Of a stretch of DNA of 51,390 nucleotides, positions 1 through 11,919 are shown one piece after another. The notes beneath the pieces are model-generated. The model was not told where the DNA came from, did no database searches, and saw only the letters and a program-made list of their open reading frames with translations. The stretch spans positions 1-51,390 of the forward strand of contig JAOTWB010000015.1 of assembly GCA_029863125.1 (NCBI GenBank), read 5' to 3'. Origin of the DNA: Gammaproteobacteria bacterium (lineage in GTDB: Bacteria > Pseudomonadota > Gammaproteobacteria > Steroidobacterales > Woeseiaceae). The position numbers were made by a program, and so were the translations under genes. How positions within the stretch are numbered: the stretch's first letter is position 1; every line of letters begins with the position of its first letter.

Positions 1-21
1 GCAAGCTGTCACGTTGGCTAG

Positions 22-171
22 CGCAGCTGCTTTTACCGGAAAGTTCCTATCGGCAATGATTTCGCGGCGAAGCAGGCCGACGGACATGTAGAGCTCGAGT
101 GGACGGACACCGAGAAGGTATTCGATCCGGAGGAAGTCTACGGCGACGCGCCGAATCCCACGATCCTCTGA
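22..171 (+). CDS. 3' end of an unidentified gene, cut by the window edge
   Basis: This frame ends with TGA at 169-171. Its last 45 or so codons have strong coding character, with G or C at most third positions and an acidic peptide ending in NPTIL. A TAG at 19-21 interrupts the frame just inside the window edge, and no good start codon follows it. The visible piece is therefore either the end of a gene whose reading frame shifts near base 20, or a degraded gene tail. I do not recognise the family. It converges on the minus-strand membrane gene at 459. Confidence 0.35.
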   Translation, partial: RSCFYRKVPIGNDFAAKQADGHVELEWTDTEKVFDPEEVYGDAPNPTIL

Positions 172-229
172 CCACGCCCATCCCCCATCACCAAGCACCC
201 TAAGGGCGCCGGCGAGCGACTTAGAGATC

Positions 230-314
230 AGGCAAGCGACCGACATGTTTGCTGGCGGACTGTCTCGCTGCGCTCGCTTTATGTCTCGCCGGCAAACATC
301 TCGTTCACTTGCCT
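230..314. repeat. Long imperfect inverted repeat between two convergent genes
   Basis: Bases 230-257 pair with 287-314 at 24 of 28 positions, around a 29-base loop that itself contains a short self-complementary GC stretch near 263-276. There is no T-run, so it does not look like a classic intrinsic terminator, although its place between convergent gene ends would suit transcript-end stabilisation. A REP-type dispersed repeat is an alternative. I see no protein-coding signal in the rest of the 172-458 spacer. Confidence 0.6.
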
Positions 315-458
315 CACACAGCACGATGGGGCAACGGCGGCGAGTGCGGGTGAGTCTTGCGAAGCGACATCGCGTAAGCGCGAGCAAGCAAGATCTCCCC
401 GCGATCGTCGCCGTGGTCAGAATGATTGTCGGCGGGGGATGGGGATGGCGGCTGGTGG

Positions 459-1157
459 TTAGAAGGTGCCTTTCGACTTACGGCGGCGTTTGTCGCGCAA
501 TCGTCGCGCCGCCGGCTGCGGCACCCGGTAGCCGATCGCCCGCGCCTGAAACGCATATTCAATCGTACCAATCATCCACAAGAAGTAGCCCATCAGCTCG
601 ATGAATTCCTCAACGACGAGCTTGATAACGCGTTGATATGTGTCGCCAAGGATGGATTGCCACAGCGGTTCGTGACCCACCAGGGGCACAAAAGCAAACA
701 AAATGACCGCGCCGGCAAATAACAACGTCAACCCCGGCGATGGCCATACGCGCGCAAGCGCAATGGTCAGCCGTTTTCGATGCCGGTAGGTGTAGACGAT
801 CAGCAGTGACCCGATGATCACGACGAGTACCTGCCACAGGTTGTCAACGACAAACCGGTCGAGAAAATAATCGGATTCGCGAATCACGAATACGAGCGCC
901 AGCCCTCCAAAGCCGAGCGCAACCGGCCGTTGTGACGGGCAGTATCGCGCCACCCAAACCATGATAAGACCGCAGATACCGAGTATGATCGCCTGGATTA
1001 TTTCGACCGGCGAAAATTCGCTCGTGCCCAACTTGTCACTGTCGCCAACGATGACGTGCAGCTTCAGGCTGCCCGGAGCCGAGATTTCCATGCGCGTGAG
1101 TGCCCAGGTAACAAACGCGATCGCGATGAAGTACAGAACGAAGCGAAACCAGGCCAT
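459..1157 (-). CDS. Predicted six-helix inner-membrane protein of unknown function
   Basis: The product has 232 aa. Hydrophobic segments lie at roughly residues 5-20, 50-70, 78-92, 107-122, 140-160 and 188-202. The tail is strongly basic (KRRRKSK) and probably cytoplasmic. A conserved-looking acidic patch, VVEEFIELMG, precedes the last helix. I do not recognise the family. It follows the HExxH gene with a 29-base gap and is the last gene of the leuS-lptE run, so it may be cotranscribed with it. The start is an ATG at 1157 that immediately precedes the first helix. A transport or envelope role would be a guess. Confidence 0.75.
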   Translation of the reverse strand: MAWFRFVLYFIAIAFVTWALTRMEISAPGSLKLHVIVGDSDKLGTSEFSPVEIIQAIILGICGLIMVWVARYCPSQRPVALGFGGLALVFVIRESDYFLDRFVVDNLWQVLVVIIGSLLIVYTYRHRKRLTIALARVWPSPGLTLLFAGAVILFAFVPLVGHEPLWQSILGDTYQRVIKLVVEEFIELMGYFLWMIGTIEYAFQARAIGYRVPQPAARRLRDKRRRKSKGTF

Positions 1158-1186
1158 ATGAGACTATACACCGCATGGCCGACGTG

Positions 1187-1690
1187 TCAGCGCAGCGCGT
1201 AGACCGGTTTTTCATCCTCAGTCAAAAGCTTTTGATTTATAAGGAATTGCCGGGCATCTTCGGCGTCCCTCTCGAACCACTCGCAGGTGCTGCCGAGACG
1301 GAAACTGTAGCCCCACGTGTCCATGTCCCGCATCAGCCGTTCCCGGCCCACGCCGTCGACTCGATCGGCCAGCACGATCTGCAGGTAACAAACAGCAGCC
1401 TCCTCGAGATCATCGCCGCCCGCATCACGATCAAGCCGCTCGCGACGATCGGTGGTCATGCATATGACGTGGCAACTCTCGTGCAACAGCGAATGAACGG
1501 GCGTGTCGCGTCGCACATGTACTTTCTTGCCCACGATGCCAGCTTCGGGGTCGCCCCAATAGCTTCCCGTGATCGGCTCATCGTCATTCTGCACGACCAG
1601 TTGGAGATCGTATCGGGCGAGCAATGAGACGAGATCACGCGGGCGGACATCGGCAACTGTTAGTACTTTGCGATCTGCTGACGCGATCAC
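1187..1690 (-). CDS. Conserved hypothetical protein with an HExxH zinc-protease-like motif
   Basis: The product has 167 aa and is a soluble protein without a signal peptide. A helix with HESCH (HExxH) at about residues 69-73 is followed by an acidic pair in DDLEEAAVCYLQ at about 93-104, the arrangement of a gluzincin-type site with two His and a downstream Glu. From memory this is a short conserved hypothetical family in beta- and gammaproteobacteria; I know of no assigned function. It starts with GTG at 1690, 7 bases after the lptE stop, in the position holA takes in the common leuS-lptE-holA order. Peptidase activity is inferred from the motif only. Confidence 0.7.
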   Translation of the reverse strand: MIASADRKVLTVADVRPRDLVSLLARYDLQLVVQNDDEPITGSYWGDPEAGIVGKKVHVRRDTPVHSLLHESCHVICMTTDRRERLDRDAGGDDLEEAAVCYLQIVLADRVDGVGRERLMRDMDTWGYSFRLGSTCEWFERDAEDARQFLINQKLLTEDEKPVYALR

Positions 1691-1697
1691 GCGATGG

Positions 1698-4632
<2,935 letters not shown>

Positions 4633-4660
4633 TTAATGGCCGGGAAAACCCGCAAGCGTA

Positions 4661-6193
4661 CTACAGGCTGGCGCGATTGCGAATCCAGAACAGGGCGATG
4701 ATCGCCATACAAAACCCGATGACGGGCCGGTTGCCGGCACCCGCATAAGGCGTCATGCCGCGCCTTGGTTCAACGTCGGCCGTCATTATCTGAGGTTCAA
4801 ACTGTCGACCGACCTGGAGCAACTCACCGTCGGGGCCGATGAATGCACTGATTCCAGTATTCGTCGAACGGACCGCAAAGCGGCCAACTTCAAGCGCGCG
4901 CATGCGTGCGATCTCGAGGTGCTGATGCGGCGCAATTGAATCGCCGAACCAGGCATCGTTACTCACATTGATAAGGATATTGGCGTCCGGCAGCGCGTAG
5001 AGCTGTTCCGCGCCGTAGGCGTCTTCGTAGCAAATCGCCACGGCCAGCCTGGCGCCGTTCGCCGCGACCAGCAGCGGCTGTATGTCCGCCCCGGCTGCAA
5101 GATCCGAATGCGGCAGGTTCTGCATTTTCATCCATTCGCGGACGCCGGCCGGAACCGGAAAGTACTCTCCGAATGGAACAAGGTGGCGCTTGCGATAGGC
5201 CTGCGGCCGGAGCCCACCGACGAGAAAAACGCTGTTATAAACTTCGCCTTCCGGATCACGCTCGAAGCTGCGCTCCAGGATGCCAAATACAACGCTTCGT
5301 CGGCTGCCCCGCAGATCATTGCGAATCAGGTTGATATAGTGCTTTACCTGATCGTCCAATGCCGGAATCGCAACCTCGGGCCAAACCACGATTTCGCTTG
5401 CCTGAGCGTCCAGAGTAGCGTTGCGATAGAACGCCATGATGGGCCTCAGCTGGTCGCGCTCCCATTTCTTATCCTGCGAAACACCCGCTTGAACGATGGT
5501 CGTTCGCATCGGCTTGCCGGCCGGCTCGGTCCAGTCGGGCAGCAGCAGCAAACCACCCGACAGCCACGGCAAGACGATTGCAATGTATCCGACGATTCGC
5601 GGTATACCGCGCGACATGATCACGACGAGCACCGCCGAAATGCTTACCATCAGCATGAACGAAACGCCGTAGATGCCCAGTACCGGTGCCCAACCGGCAT
5701 ACAGCGTGTCAATTTGCCCATAACCCAGGGCCAGCCACGGAAACCCGGTTAGGACCCAGCCGCGCAGCCATTCGATGAGCACCCAGGCCGCGGGGGCAAC
5801 GAGCAGCATGAACCAGGGTTCGCCCCGCCCAAGGTGGCCGATAAGCCATCCAGCGATCCACAGGAACGAGGCCATGATGATGGCCAGTCCGACCATCAGC
5901 AGCAGTGCGATCCACAGTGCGGCATTGCCGAAAACATGCACCGAAATATAAATCCAGTAGGTGCCGGTAAGGAACATGCCCAGACCGAACCAGAATGCAT
6001 GTCCGCCTGCGTCGCGCGGCGCTACGGCCATGCAGACGTACAGCAGCGGCAGCAGCAGGATTGGCGCGAGTAGCGACCATCCGTACGGTGCGAAACAGAG
6101 CGACATGGCGCTGCCGAGAAGAAATGCGATAAGTCGGCTGAGTTTCGGTCGATCGGCGGGAACCAGTAGGATTGGGTGTAGCTCTTTAGCCAA
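4661..6193 (-). CDS. lnt: Apolipoprotein N-acyltransferase Lnt
   Basis: Lnt adds the third acyl chain to the N-terminal cysteine of lipoproteins in the inner membrane, which Lol sorting requires. The product has 510 aa: an N-terminal bundle of membrane helices to about residue 220, a periplasmic nitrilase-like domain, and a final helix at about 490-505. The catalytic triad is recognisable as E273 (WPEVAIP), K335 (YRKRHLVPFGEYFP) and C388 (AICYED), closely matching the E. coli numbering. The start is TTG at 6193, needed to retain the first helix, and overlaps the corC stop by 8 bases. No better-placed ATG exists. Confidence 0.97.
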   Translation of the reverse strand: MAKELHPILLVPADRPKLSRLIAFLLGSAMSLCFAPYGWSLLAPILLLPLLYVCMAVAPRDAGGHAFWFGLGMFLTGTYWIYISVHVFGNAALWIALLLMVGLAIIMASFLWIAGWLIGHLGRGEPWFMLLVAPAAWVLIEWLRGWVLTGFPWLALGYGQIDTLYAGWAPVLGIYGVSFMLMVSISAVLVVIMSRGIPRIVGYIAIVLPWLSGGLLLLPDWTEPAGKPMRTTIVQAGVSQDKKWERDQLRPIMAFYRNATLDAQASEIVVWPEVAIPALDDQVKHYINLIRNDLRGSRRSVVFGILERSFERDPEGEVYNSVFLVGGLRPQAYRKRHLVPFGEYFPVPAGVREWMKMQNLPHSDLAAGADIQPLLVAANGARLAVAICYEDAYGAEQLYALPDANILINVSNDAWFGDSIAPHQHLEIARMRALEVGRFAVRSTNTGISAFIGPDGELLQVGRQFEPQIMTADVEPRRGMTPYAGAGNRPVIGFCMAIIALFWIRNRASL

Positions 6194-7049
6194 GTCCTTT
6201 CTCGCCCCGTCGCTGAACCTGCAGTGCGTGAATCCGCCGTTTGTCGGCTTTGATCACGGCAAATTCAAAACCGCCGAAATGGACCTTCTCGCCGCGACGG
6301 GGCAGCCTGCCCAGCTCGTGCATGACGAGGCCACCGATTGTGTCGTACTCCTCATCTTCGAGTTCGCAGGCAAAATATTCGTTGAAGTCTTCAATGCGTG
6401 TTAACGCACGTACGGCGTAGCTCGGCTTGCCGTTTCGGTCGCCGTCCGGACGAATAAACACAGCTTCTTCCTGGTCGTGTTCGTCGTCGATTTCGCCGAC
6501 TATCTCCTCCAGCACGTCTTCGATCGTAAGCAAGCCCGCAACGCCGCCGTATTCATCGACTACGATGGCCATGTGATTGTGACTGGCCCGAAACTCTTTG
6601 AGCAAAGCGTTCAGGCGTTTAGACTCCGGGATGACAACTGCCGGTCTCAGGAGCTTTTGTATCGTAATTTCTTTCGCGGCATCGGAGCCAAAGTAGCGCA
6701 GCAGGTCTTTGGCGAGCAAGATGCCAAGGACTTCGTCTCGATCCGTACCGATAACAGGAAATCGTGAATGGCCCGATTCGATGATTAGCGAGAGAATCTC
6801 ATCGAATTCCTGCTCGATGTCGATGACGACCATTTGTGAGCGCGGCACCATGACATCGCGCACCTGGGTCTCGGATACCTCGAGCACACCGAAGAGCATG
6901 CTTTTCTCTTCGGCATCGAGTTCGACTTCGGACTGGATAAAGGTCTGTATTTCATCGCGGCTCCAGGGTTCCCCTTTGAACGCGCGCTTGATTCGCGCAA
7001 CGAGTCCGGGTATTCCCAAGCCGCTCGTACTTGGCGATTTATCGTTCAT
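6186..7049 (-). CDS. corC: CorC/YbeX family CBS-domain protein
   Basis: The product has 287 aa and is cytoplasmic. Two CBS domains at about residues 68-128 and 132-188 (VMVPRSQM and the IVVDEYGG core) are followed by a CorC_HlyC transporter-associated domain at about 200-280. The family is linked genetically to magnesium/cobalt efflux and, in E. coli, to ribosome homeostasis together with ybeY and phoH. It lacks the membrane-spanning DUF21 domain of larger relatives, as usual for the ybeX type. It sits between ybeY (22-base gap) and lnt (8-base overlap) in the conserved block. Confidence 0.93.
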   Translation of the reverse strand: MNDKSPSTSGLGIPGLVARIKRAFKGEPWSRDEIQTFIQSEVELDAEEKSMLFGVLEVSETQVRDVMVPRSQMVVIDIEQEFDEILSLIIESGHSRFPVIGTDRDEVLGILLAKDLLRYFGSDAAKEITIQKLLRPAVVIPESKRLNALLKEFRASHNHMAIVVDEYGGVAGLLTIEDVLEEIVGEIDDEHDQEEAVFIRPDGDRNGKPSYAVRALTRIEDFNEYFACELEDEEYDTIGGLVMHELGRLPRRGEKVHFGGFEFAVIKADKRRIHALQVQRRGEKGLG

Positions 7050-7071
7050 AATCGCCCAGTCTATCAGGTCT

Positions 7072-7563
7072 CTAGCGAGACGTTAGGTACGGATCGCTTA
7101 GCCCGTTTGCCGTCAGGATGCGGGCCTCCAGGCCTTCCATTTCTGCGGCGTCTGCCGCGGTCTGGTGGTCGAATCCCAGCAGGTGCAGCGTACCGTGCAC
7201 CAGCATGTGCGCCCAATGCGCGTCGACCGCCTTGCCCTGCTCCGCCGCTTCCTCTCCTACAACCGCAGCGCAGACCACGACGTCGCCCAGTAGCTGCGGG
7301 GCTTCCGCCGGCAGCCCCGAGATCCCGCCCGCCGGAAAGGACAGCACGTTGGTCACTCTGTCCAGCTGCCGATAGTCGCGATTCAGCGACCGAATCTCCT
7401 CCCTGTTGACCACCCGCACCGACATTTCAGCATTGGCGGCCAGCGTTCTTCCAGACTCCACGACGGCGCGAGTTGCCCAGTGCTCTATCTGTCGCTTCGA
7501 CGGGACGTCCGAATCATCACACGCGACCTGGACGTCGACAGCCAGCAAATCCTGAGTAGTCAC
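7072..7563 (-). CDS. ybeY: Endoribonuclease YbeY, rRNA maturation factor
   Basis: YbeY is a single-zinc endoribonuclease involved in 16S rRNA 3'-end maturation and late 70S quality control. The product has 163 aa. The metal site HGTLHLLGFDH has its three ligands at H123, H127 and H133, and the upstream TNVLSFP motif at about 71-77 is typical. The start is GTG at 7563, 9 bases after the phoH stop. The pairing with phoH and corC matches E. coli ybeZYX. Confidence 0.96.
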   Translation of the reverse strand: MTTQDLLAVDVQVACDDSDVPSKRQIEHWATRAVVESGRTLAANAEMSVRVVNREEIRSLNRDYRQLDRVTNVLSFPAGGISGLPAEAPQLLGDVVVCAAVVGEEAAEQGKAVDAHWAHMLVHGTLHLLGFDHQTAADAAEMEGLEARILTANGLSDPYLTSR

Positions 7564-7572
7564 CGGATCCGG

Positions 7573-8556
7573 TCAGCCGTCCTGTTCGCTTTTTTCGTAA
7601 GCTGAAACAATGCGCTGCACCAGCTGATGCCGAACCACGTCTTTTGGCGTGAAATAGGTAAAAGCGACGCCCCTGACGTTCTTGAGAACTTCGGTCGCAT
7701 TCTTGAGACCGGAGCGCTGCCCGGACGGCAGGTCAATTTGTGTAATGTCGCCCGTGACCACCGCGTGCGACCCAAAACCGATGCGTGTCAGGAACATCTT
7801 CATTTGCTCGACACTCGTATTTTGCGCCTCGTCCAGAATAACGAATGACTCGTTGAGAGAACGTCCGCGCATGAAAGCCAGTGGAGCAATCTCGATAACG
7901 TTGCGTTCGATCAGGCGCGTAACACGCTCGGCGCCGATCATGTCGTAGAGCGCGTCATACATCGGCCGCAAATACGGATCAACTTTTTGCGACAAATCGC
8001 CCGGCAGGAATCCCAGTCGTTCGCCCGCTTCAACAGCTGGTCGAACGAGTACGATCCTGCGAACCTGCTCCGACTCGAGCGCATCGATCGCGCTGGCAAC
8101 GGCAAGGTAGGTTTTGCCCGTGCCGGCCGGCCCGATGCCGAAGGCGAGATCATGCTGCTGAATGCTCTTCATATACGCCGTCTGATTCGCACCGCGCGGG
8201 CGAATCAGTTTGCGCCGCGTCTGAATAGCTAAGACTTCATCCCCGGTATCATCAGATTCCGGCACGGCCGCGTCCGCGTCATTCATAAAGGACTCCTGCA
8301 ACATCATGTGTACGCGCTCCGGATCCAGGCGTTCGCTGTCGGTCATTTCGAATAGCGATATGAGCACGTCACCGCCGACCTCGGCAGCACCCGGGCGTCC
8401 GGTCACGCGGAAACGGTTTCCACGGCTGGCTATCTCGACACCCAAACGGCGTTCGATTTGTCGAAGGTGTTCATCAAACTGGCCGCACAGGTTGGCGAGG
8501 CGGCTATTATCGGCGGGCTCGAGGACGACGTCCCGAGAAATCCGGACAGCATTCAA
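7573..8556 (-). CDS. ybeZ: PhoH-like ATPase (YbeZ)
   Basis: The product is a 327-residue PhoH-family P-loop ATPase. The Walker A motif GPAGTGKT occupies residues 142-149, and the Walker B is the VILDEAQN segment near 240. An N-terminal nucleic-acid-binding-like region precedes the ATPase core. YbeZ interacts with YbeY and is thought to act as an RNA helicase or ATPase in rRNA processing. It is preceded by a 118-base spacer after miaB in which I find no strong Shine-Dalgarno or terminator, so cotranscription with miaB is likely but not shown. Confidence 0.93.
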   Translation of the reverse strand: MNAVRISRDVVLEPADNSRLANLCGQFDEHLRQIERRLGVEIASRGNRFRVTGRPGAAEVGGDVLISLFEMTDSERLDPERVHMMLQESFMNDADAAVPESDDTGDEVLAIQTRRKLIRPRGANQTAYMKSIQQHDLAFGIGPAGTGKTYLAVASAIDALESEQVRRIVLVRPAVEAGERLGFLPGDLSQKVDPYLRPMYDALYDMIGAERVTRLIERNVIEIAPLAFMRGRSLNESFVILDEAQNTSVEQMKMFLTRIGFGSHAVVTGDITQIDLPSGQRSGLKNATEVLKNVRGVAFTYFTPKDVVRHQLVQRIVSAYEKSEQDG

Positions 8557-8674
8557 AATCTGTATTCGAAACCTCTTTGCAGGAAGCCACCCGTCAGGAA
8601 GACAGGAGCGGTGCCATATCTGGCCACGAGCATGGCGCTGTATCTATCGATGCAACAGATCATCGGCTTAAAGA

Positions 8675-10021
8675 TTACCCTGTAGCACGCGCCTTGGGAA
8701 GTACCAGCCGGCCGCGCAGCGAATTGGGCAGCGCTTCGGTGATCACGACATCGACGAATTGTCCTATGCACGACGGATCGGCGTCGAAATTCACCCACCG
8801 ATTGTTCTCGGTCCGCCCGGAGACCTGGCTCGAGCTCTTCTTTGAAATTTTCTCGACCAATATGCGCTGCGTCGTGCCTACCATCCGCCGACTGATTTCC
8901 ATGGCCTGCTGATTGATTCGTGTCTGCAAGATCTTCAGGCGCTGCTTTTTCACGCTCATCGGCGTGTCATCGGCGAGACTGGCTGCCGGCGTACCGGGAC
9001 GTGCGCTATAGATGAAACTGAATGACTGGTCGAAACCGACCTCGGCGATCAGTTTCATTAACGCTTCGAAGTCCCGGTCGGTTTCGCCCGGGAATCCGAC
9101 AATGAAGTCGGACGACAGCGAAATGCCGGGACGAGCTTCGCGCAGTTTTCGGATCTTTTGCTTGTATTCAAGAATCGTGTGCCCGCGCTTCATGGCGGAA
9201 AGCACCCGATCAGAACCGTGCTGCACGGGCAGATGCAGGTAGTTCGCAAGCTTCGGCACTTCGGCATACGCCTGGATCAGGCTGTCGGTAAACTCCACCG
9301 GGTGAGACGTCGTGAATCGAATTCTCTCGATACCTTCGATGGCCGCGACGTAGTAGATCAGCGTCGCGAGATCCGCGATTGCTCCGTCGTGCATGGGACC
9401 GTGGTAGGCGTTGACATTCTGGCCGAGCAGGTTCACTTCGCATACACCCTGCAGGGCCAGGCTTGCGACTTCGGCAATCACGTCGTCGAAAGGCCGACTG
9501 ATTTCTTCACCGCGCGTGTAGGGAACAACGCAAAAACTGCAGTACTTGCTGCAACCTTCCATGACCGAAACAAATGCCGTGGGACCATCCGCACGCGGCT
9601 CCGGCAGGCGATCGAACTTCTCGATCTCGGGAAACGAAACATCGACGACCGAACTACCTGTCTCTGCCGCGCCTTCGATCATCTCGGGCAGGCGATGCAG
9701 GGTCTGCGGGCCGAATACGATATCGACGAACGGAGCACGCTTCGTGATGCCTTCGCCTTCCTGGCTGGCCACGCAGCCGCCGACGCCGATTTTGACGCCA
9801 GGCTTCTTTTCCTTTAGCGCTCGCCAGCGCCCCAGCTCGGAAAACACTTTCTCCTGCGCTTTTTCCCGGATCGAGCAGGTGTTCACAAGCAACAGATCCG
9901 CATCGTCAGGCGTGTCCGTCAACCGGTAACCGTGCGACTCACGCAGGACGTCCGCCATCTTGTCCGAGTCGTACTCGTTCATCTGGCAGCCCATCGTCTT
10001 GATGTAAAGCTTCTTGCTCAT
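8675..10021 (-). CDS. miaB: tRNA-2-methylthio-N6-dimethylallyladenosine synthase MiaB
   Basis: MiaB is a radical-SAM methylthiotransferase that modifies i6A37 of tRNAs reading UNN codons. The 448-residue protein starts at ATG 10021 with [15 protein letters not shown]. The first [4Fe-4S] cluster is held by C12, C49 and C83. The radical-SAM cluster is held by C157, C161 and C164 in the CSKYCSFC motif. A TRAM domain forms the C-terminus. The open frame continues 160 codons further upstream through ssb, but that part is antisense-quality sequence in another gene's frame and is not included. It heads the miaB-phoH-ybeY-corC-lnt run. Confidence 0.97.
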   Translation of the reverse strand: MSKKLYIKTMGCQMNEYDSDKMADVLRESHGYRLTDTPDDADLLLVNTCSIREKAQEKVFSELGRWRALKEKKPGVKIGVGGCVASQEGEGITKRAPFVDIVFGPQTLHRLPEMIEGAAETGSSVVDVSFPEIEKFDRLPEPRADGPTAFVSVMEGCSKYCSFCVVPYTRGEEISRPFDDVIAEVASLALQGVCEVNLLGQNVNAYHGPMHDGAIADLATLIYYVAAIEGIERIRFTTSHPVEFTDSLIQAYAEVPKLANYLHLPVQHGSDRVLSAMKRGHTILEYKQKIRKLREARPGISLSSDFIVGFPGETDRDFEALMKLIAEVGFDQSFSFIYSARPGTPAASLADDTPMSVKKQRLKILQTRINQQAMEISRRMVGTTQRILVEKISKKSSSQVSGRTENNRWVNFDADPSCIGQFVDVVITEALPNSLRGRLVLPKARATG

Positions 10022-10067
10022 CTGCGGGCCATACGGCGTAAAATTATCGGACGAATGAAGCGTTCGG

Positions 10068-10532
10068 TCAGAACGGAATATCGTCGTCGAAGTCATCGGG
10101 GCCTGGCTGAGGTGGCGCACTGCCGCTACCGCCCTCGCCACGGTCGCCTTTGCCCCCGCCCTTGCTGCTGCCACCGTAGCTACCGCCGCCATCGCCGCGG
10201 CCGCCCAGCATTTGCATCTCGTCGGCGATGATCTCGGTCGTATAGCGATCGTTGCCGTCCTGGCCCTGCCACTTGCGCGTCCGGAGCTTGCCTTCGATAT
10301 AGACCTGCGAGCCCTTTCGCAGGTACTCGGCCGCAATCTCGGCCAGGCGATTGAACATTGCCACCCGATGCCACTCGGTACGGTCCCTCTGCTCGCCGGT
10401 CTGCTTGTCTTTCCACGACTCGTTGGTCGCGACGGTAAAATTCGTAACGGCCGAGCCACTTGGCATGTAGCGCGTCTCGGGATCCTGTCCGAGGTTACCA
10501 ACGATGATGACTTTGTTTACTCCGCGGGCCAT
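10068..10532 (-). CDS. ssb: Single-stranded DNA-binding protein
   Basis: SSB coats single-stranded DNA in replication, recombination and repair and recruits partners through its acidic tip. The 154-residue product has an OB fold over residues 1-110 ([20 protein letters not shown], then the WHRVAMF strand), a glycine-rich linker and the canonical C-terminal DDDIPF. ATG 10532 is preceded by a purine-rich GAGCAGGGG. The ssb / MFS / divergent uvrA neighbourhood is also found in pseudomonads. Confidence 0.97.
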   Translation of the reverse strand: MARGVNKVIIVGNLGQDPETRYMPSGSAVTNFTVATNESWKDKQTGEQRDRTEWHRVAMFNRLAEIAAEYLRKGSQVYIEGKLRTRKWQGQDGNDRYTTEIIADEMQMLGGRGDGGGSYGGSSKGGGKGDRGEGGSGSAPPQPGPDDFDDDIPF

Positions 10533-10658
10533 ATCGGTCCCCTGCTCTCAGCTGAATGTTGTCTCGTTTTGTGACCCACCGCCACGGCGGCGAAGGGGAG
10601 ACTATTGTAGAGCCTGAGGGCGTAAAAGCTACCCCGATTTCTGCGCGCTTGGCCTGAA

Positions 10659-11819
10659 TTATGCGGATTCCCGCCGCAGGCGCCCGAAGCCCTGCAGCGC
10701 CAGCCAGATGCCGGCCAAGAGCGCGCAGACGAAGAACACATCCGCCGGCCGGCCCTGGCCAAGAAATCGGCCGCCGATCAGGCCGCCGGAGAATGCGCCG
10801 AGGAACTGGGCGCTGGAGAATACGCCCAGCGATGCCCCGCGCACGTCGTTATCGGCGAGCTTCGACAATCGTGCCGGCAGACCGGCTTCGAGGAAGTTGA
10901 AACCGCCGAAATAAAGAACCAGGGCCAGAAATACCGGCAGAACAGAGAAACCAAGGAACGTCAGTGCCAGCTGCGCGCCAAGAACGAGGGTCACGGCTAT
11001 ACCGATCAGCTGCCCGCGTCCCGCGTGCTCGTCCTTCAGGATCATAGGCACCGCGATGACCAGCGACAGCAGCAGCGCCGCAACATACATTTTCCAGTGG
11101 TCGGTTAACGCTATTTCAAGCCGGTCGTTCAGGAGAAACGGCAGCGCGACGAACGTCGCCGTCATGATCGTGTGCAGCAGGAAGACGTAGAAATCGATCC
11201 GCAGGAGATCAGGGCGGAAAGCAGGCATCAGGCTCCAGCTTTCGCGCTGCGCGGGCCGCGGAAGCTCGGGCAGCAGGCCAAGCAACAGGCCCGCAATAAT
11301 GGCGAGCGCTGCCGCGACCCAGAACAAGGAATTGACGCCAAAGTGCGCCGCGATCAGCGGACCCGCCACCATGGCGACCATGAACGAGATACCGATACCG
11401 ATGCCGAATACCGCCATGGAACGGGTCCGGACTTCTTCACGCGTGGCATCGGTGATGAGTGCGGCCAGTGTCGCCGAAATAGCGCCCGCGCCCTGCAGAA
11501 GGCGTCCCGCGATGACGCCGTAGATGGAATCGCTAATTGCGGCAAGCGCGCTGCCGGCCGCGAATATCGCGAGCCCAAGCAGAATGACGGGGATACGTCC
11601 GATTCGATCCGAGAGCGCGCCCAGCGGTATCTGGAACGCAGCCTGGGTCAAGCCATAGGCGCCGACGGCGAGGCCGATCAGCAGCGGAGTGGCATGCCGC
11701 AGGTCCGCCGCGTACAGCGACAATACGGGCAACAGCGCGAACAAGCCGAACATGCGAATCATCGAAATCAGCGCAACCACGGCCACCGAGCGGCGCTCGG
11801 ATGCCCGCATCGGGATCAT
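10659..11819 (-). CDS. MFS transporter, YajR-like
   Basis: The product has about 386 aa and 12 predicted helices. The MFS motif A, GALSDRIGR, follows helix 2, and the N-terminal MIRMFGLFALLPVLSLYA resembles YajR-type exporters. The C-terminal ferredoxin-like domain of E. coli YajR is absent. The substrate is unknown. The start is uncertain: ATG 11819 or ATG 11810 fit the family length, but TTG 11843 has a better Shine-Dalgarno (AAAGGA, 9 bases upstream). The open frame reaches 12062, inside divergent uvrA, and that extension is rejected. It precedes ssb by 126 bases. Confidence 0.88.
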   Translation of the reverse strand: MIPMRASERRSVAVVALISMIRMFGLFALLPVLSLYAADLRHATPLLIGLAVGAYGLTQAAFQIPLGALSDRIGRIPVILLGLAIFAAGSALAAISDSIYGVIAGRLLQGAGAISATLAALITDATREEVRTRSMAVFGIGIGISFMVAMVAGPLIAAHFGVNSLFWVAAALAIIAGLLLGLLPELPRPAQRESWSLMPAFRPDLLRIDFYVFLLHTIMTATFVALPFLLNDRLEIALTDHWKMYVAALLLSLVIAVPMILKDEHAGRGQLIGIAVTLVLGAQLALTFLGFSVLPVFLALVLYFGGFNFLEAGLPARLSKLADNDVRGASLGVFSSAQFLGAFSGGLIGGRFLGQGRPADVFFVCALLAGIWLALQGFGRLRRESA

Positions 11820-11856
11820 CGTGGCAGGGGTTTCTGAACTCAATCGTGGACATCCT

Positions 11857-11886
11857 TTGCGCCGCCGACGCGCGGCGGCGTATATT
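11857..11886 (+). promoter_or_regulatory. Candidate uvrA promoter with a GC palindrome in the spacer
   Basis: TTGCGC at 11857-11862 and TATATT at 11881-11886 are 18 bases apart, 33 bases upstream of the uvrA ATG. The spacer is mostly a hairpin: CGCCGCC at 11860-11866 pairs with GGCGGCG at 11874-11880. I find no CTG-N10-CAG LexA box here, although uvrA is an SOS gene in E. coli. The promoter call is by eye only. Confidence 0.3.
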
Positions 11887-11919
11887 AGCAGGTTGTTTCC
11901 CGATCCCTGAATCCGCGTT

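Noticed and set aside
10022-10501. 160-codon N-terminal extension of miaB
   Set aside because: It runs through ssb in another frame, is arginine-rich and unlike MiaB; the family start [12 protein letters not shown] is at 10021.
11820-11919. SOS (LexA) box upstream of uvrA
   Set aside because: No CTGT-N8-ACAG-like sequence found in the divergent spacer.
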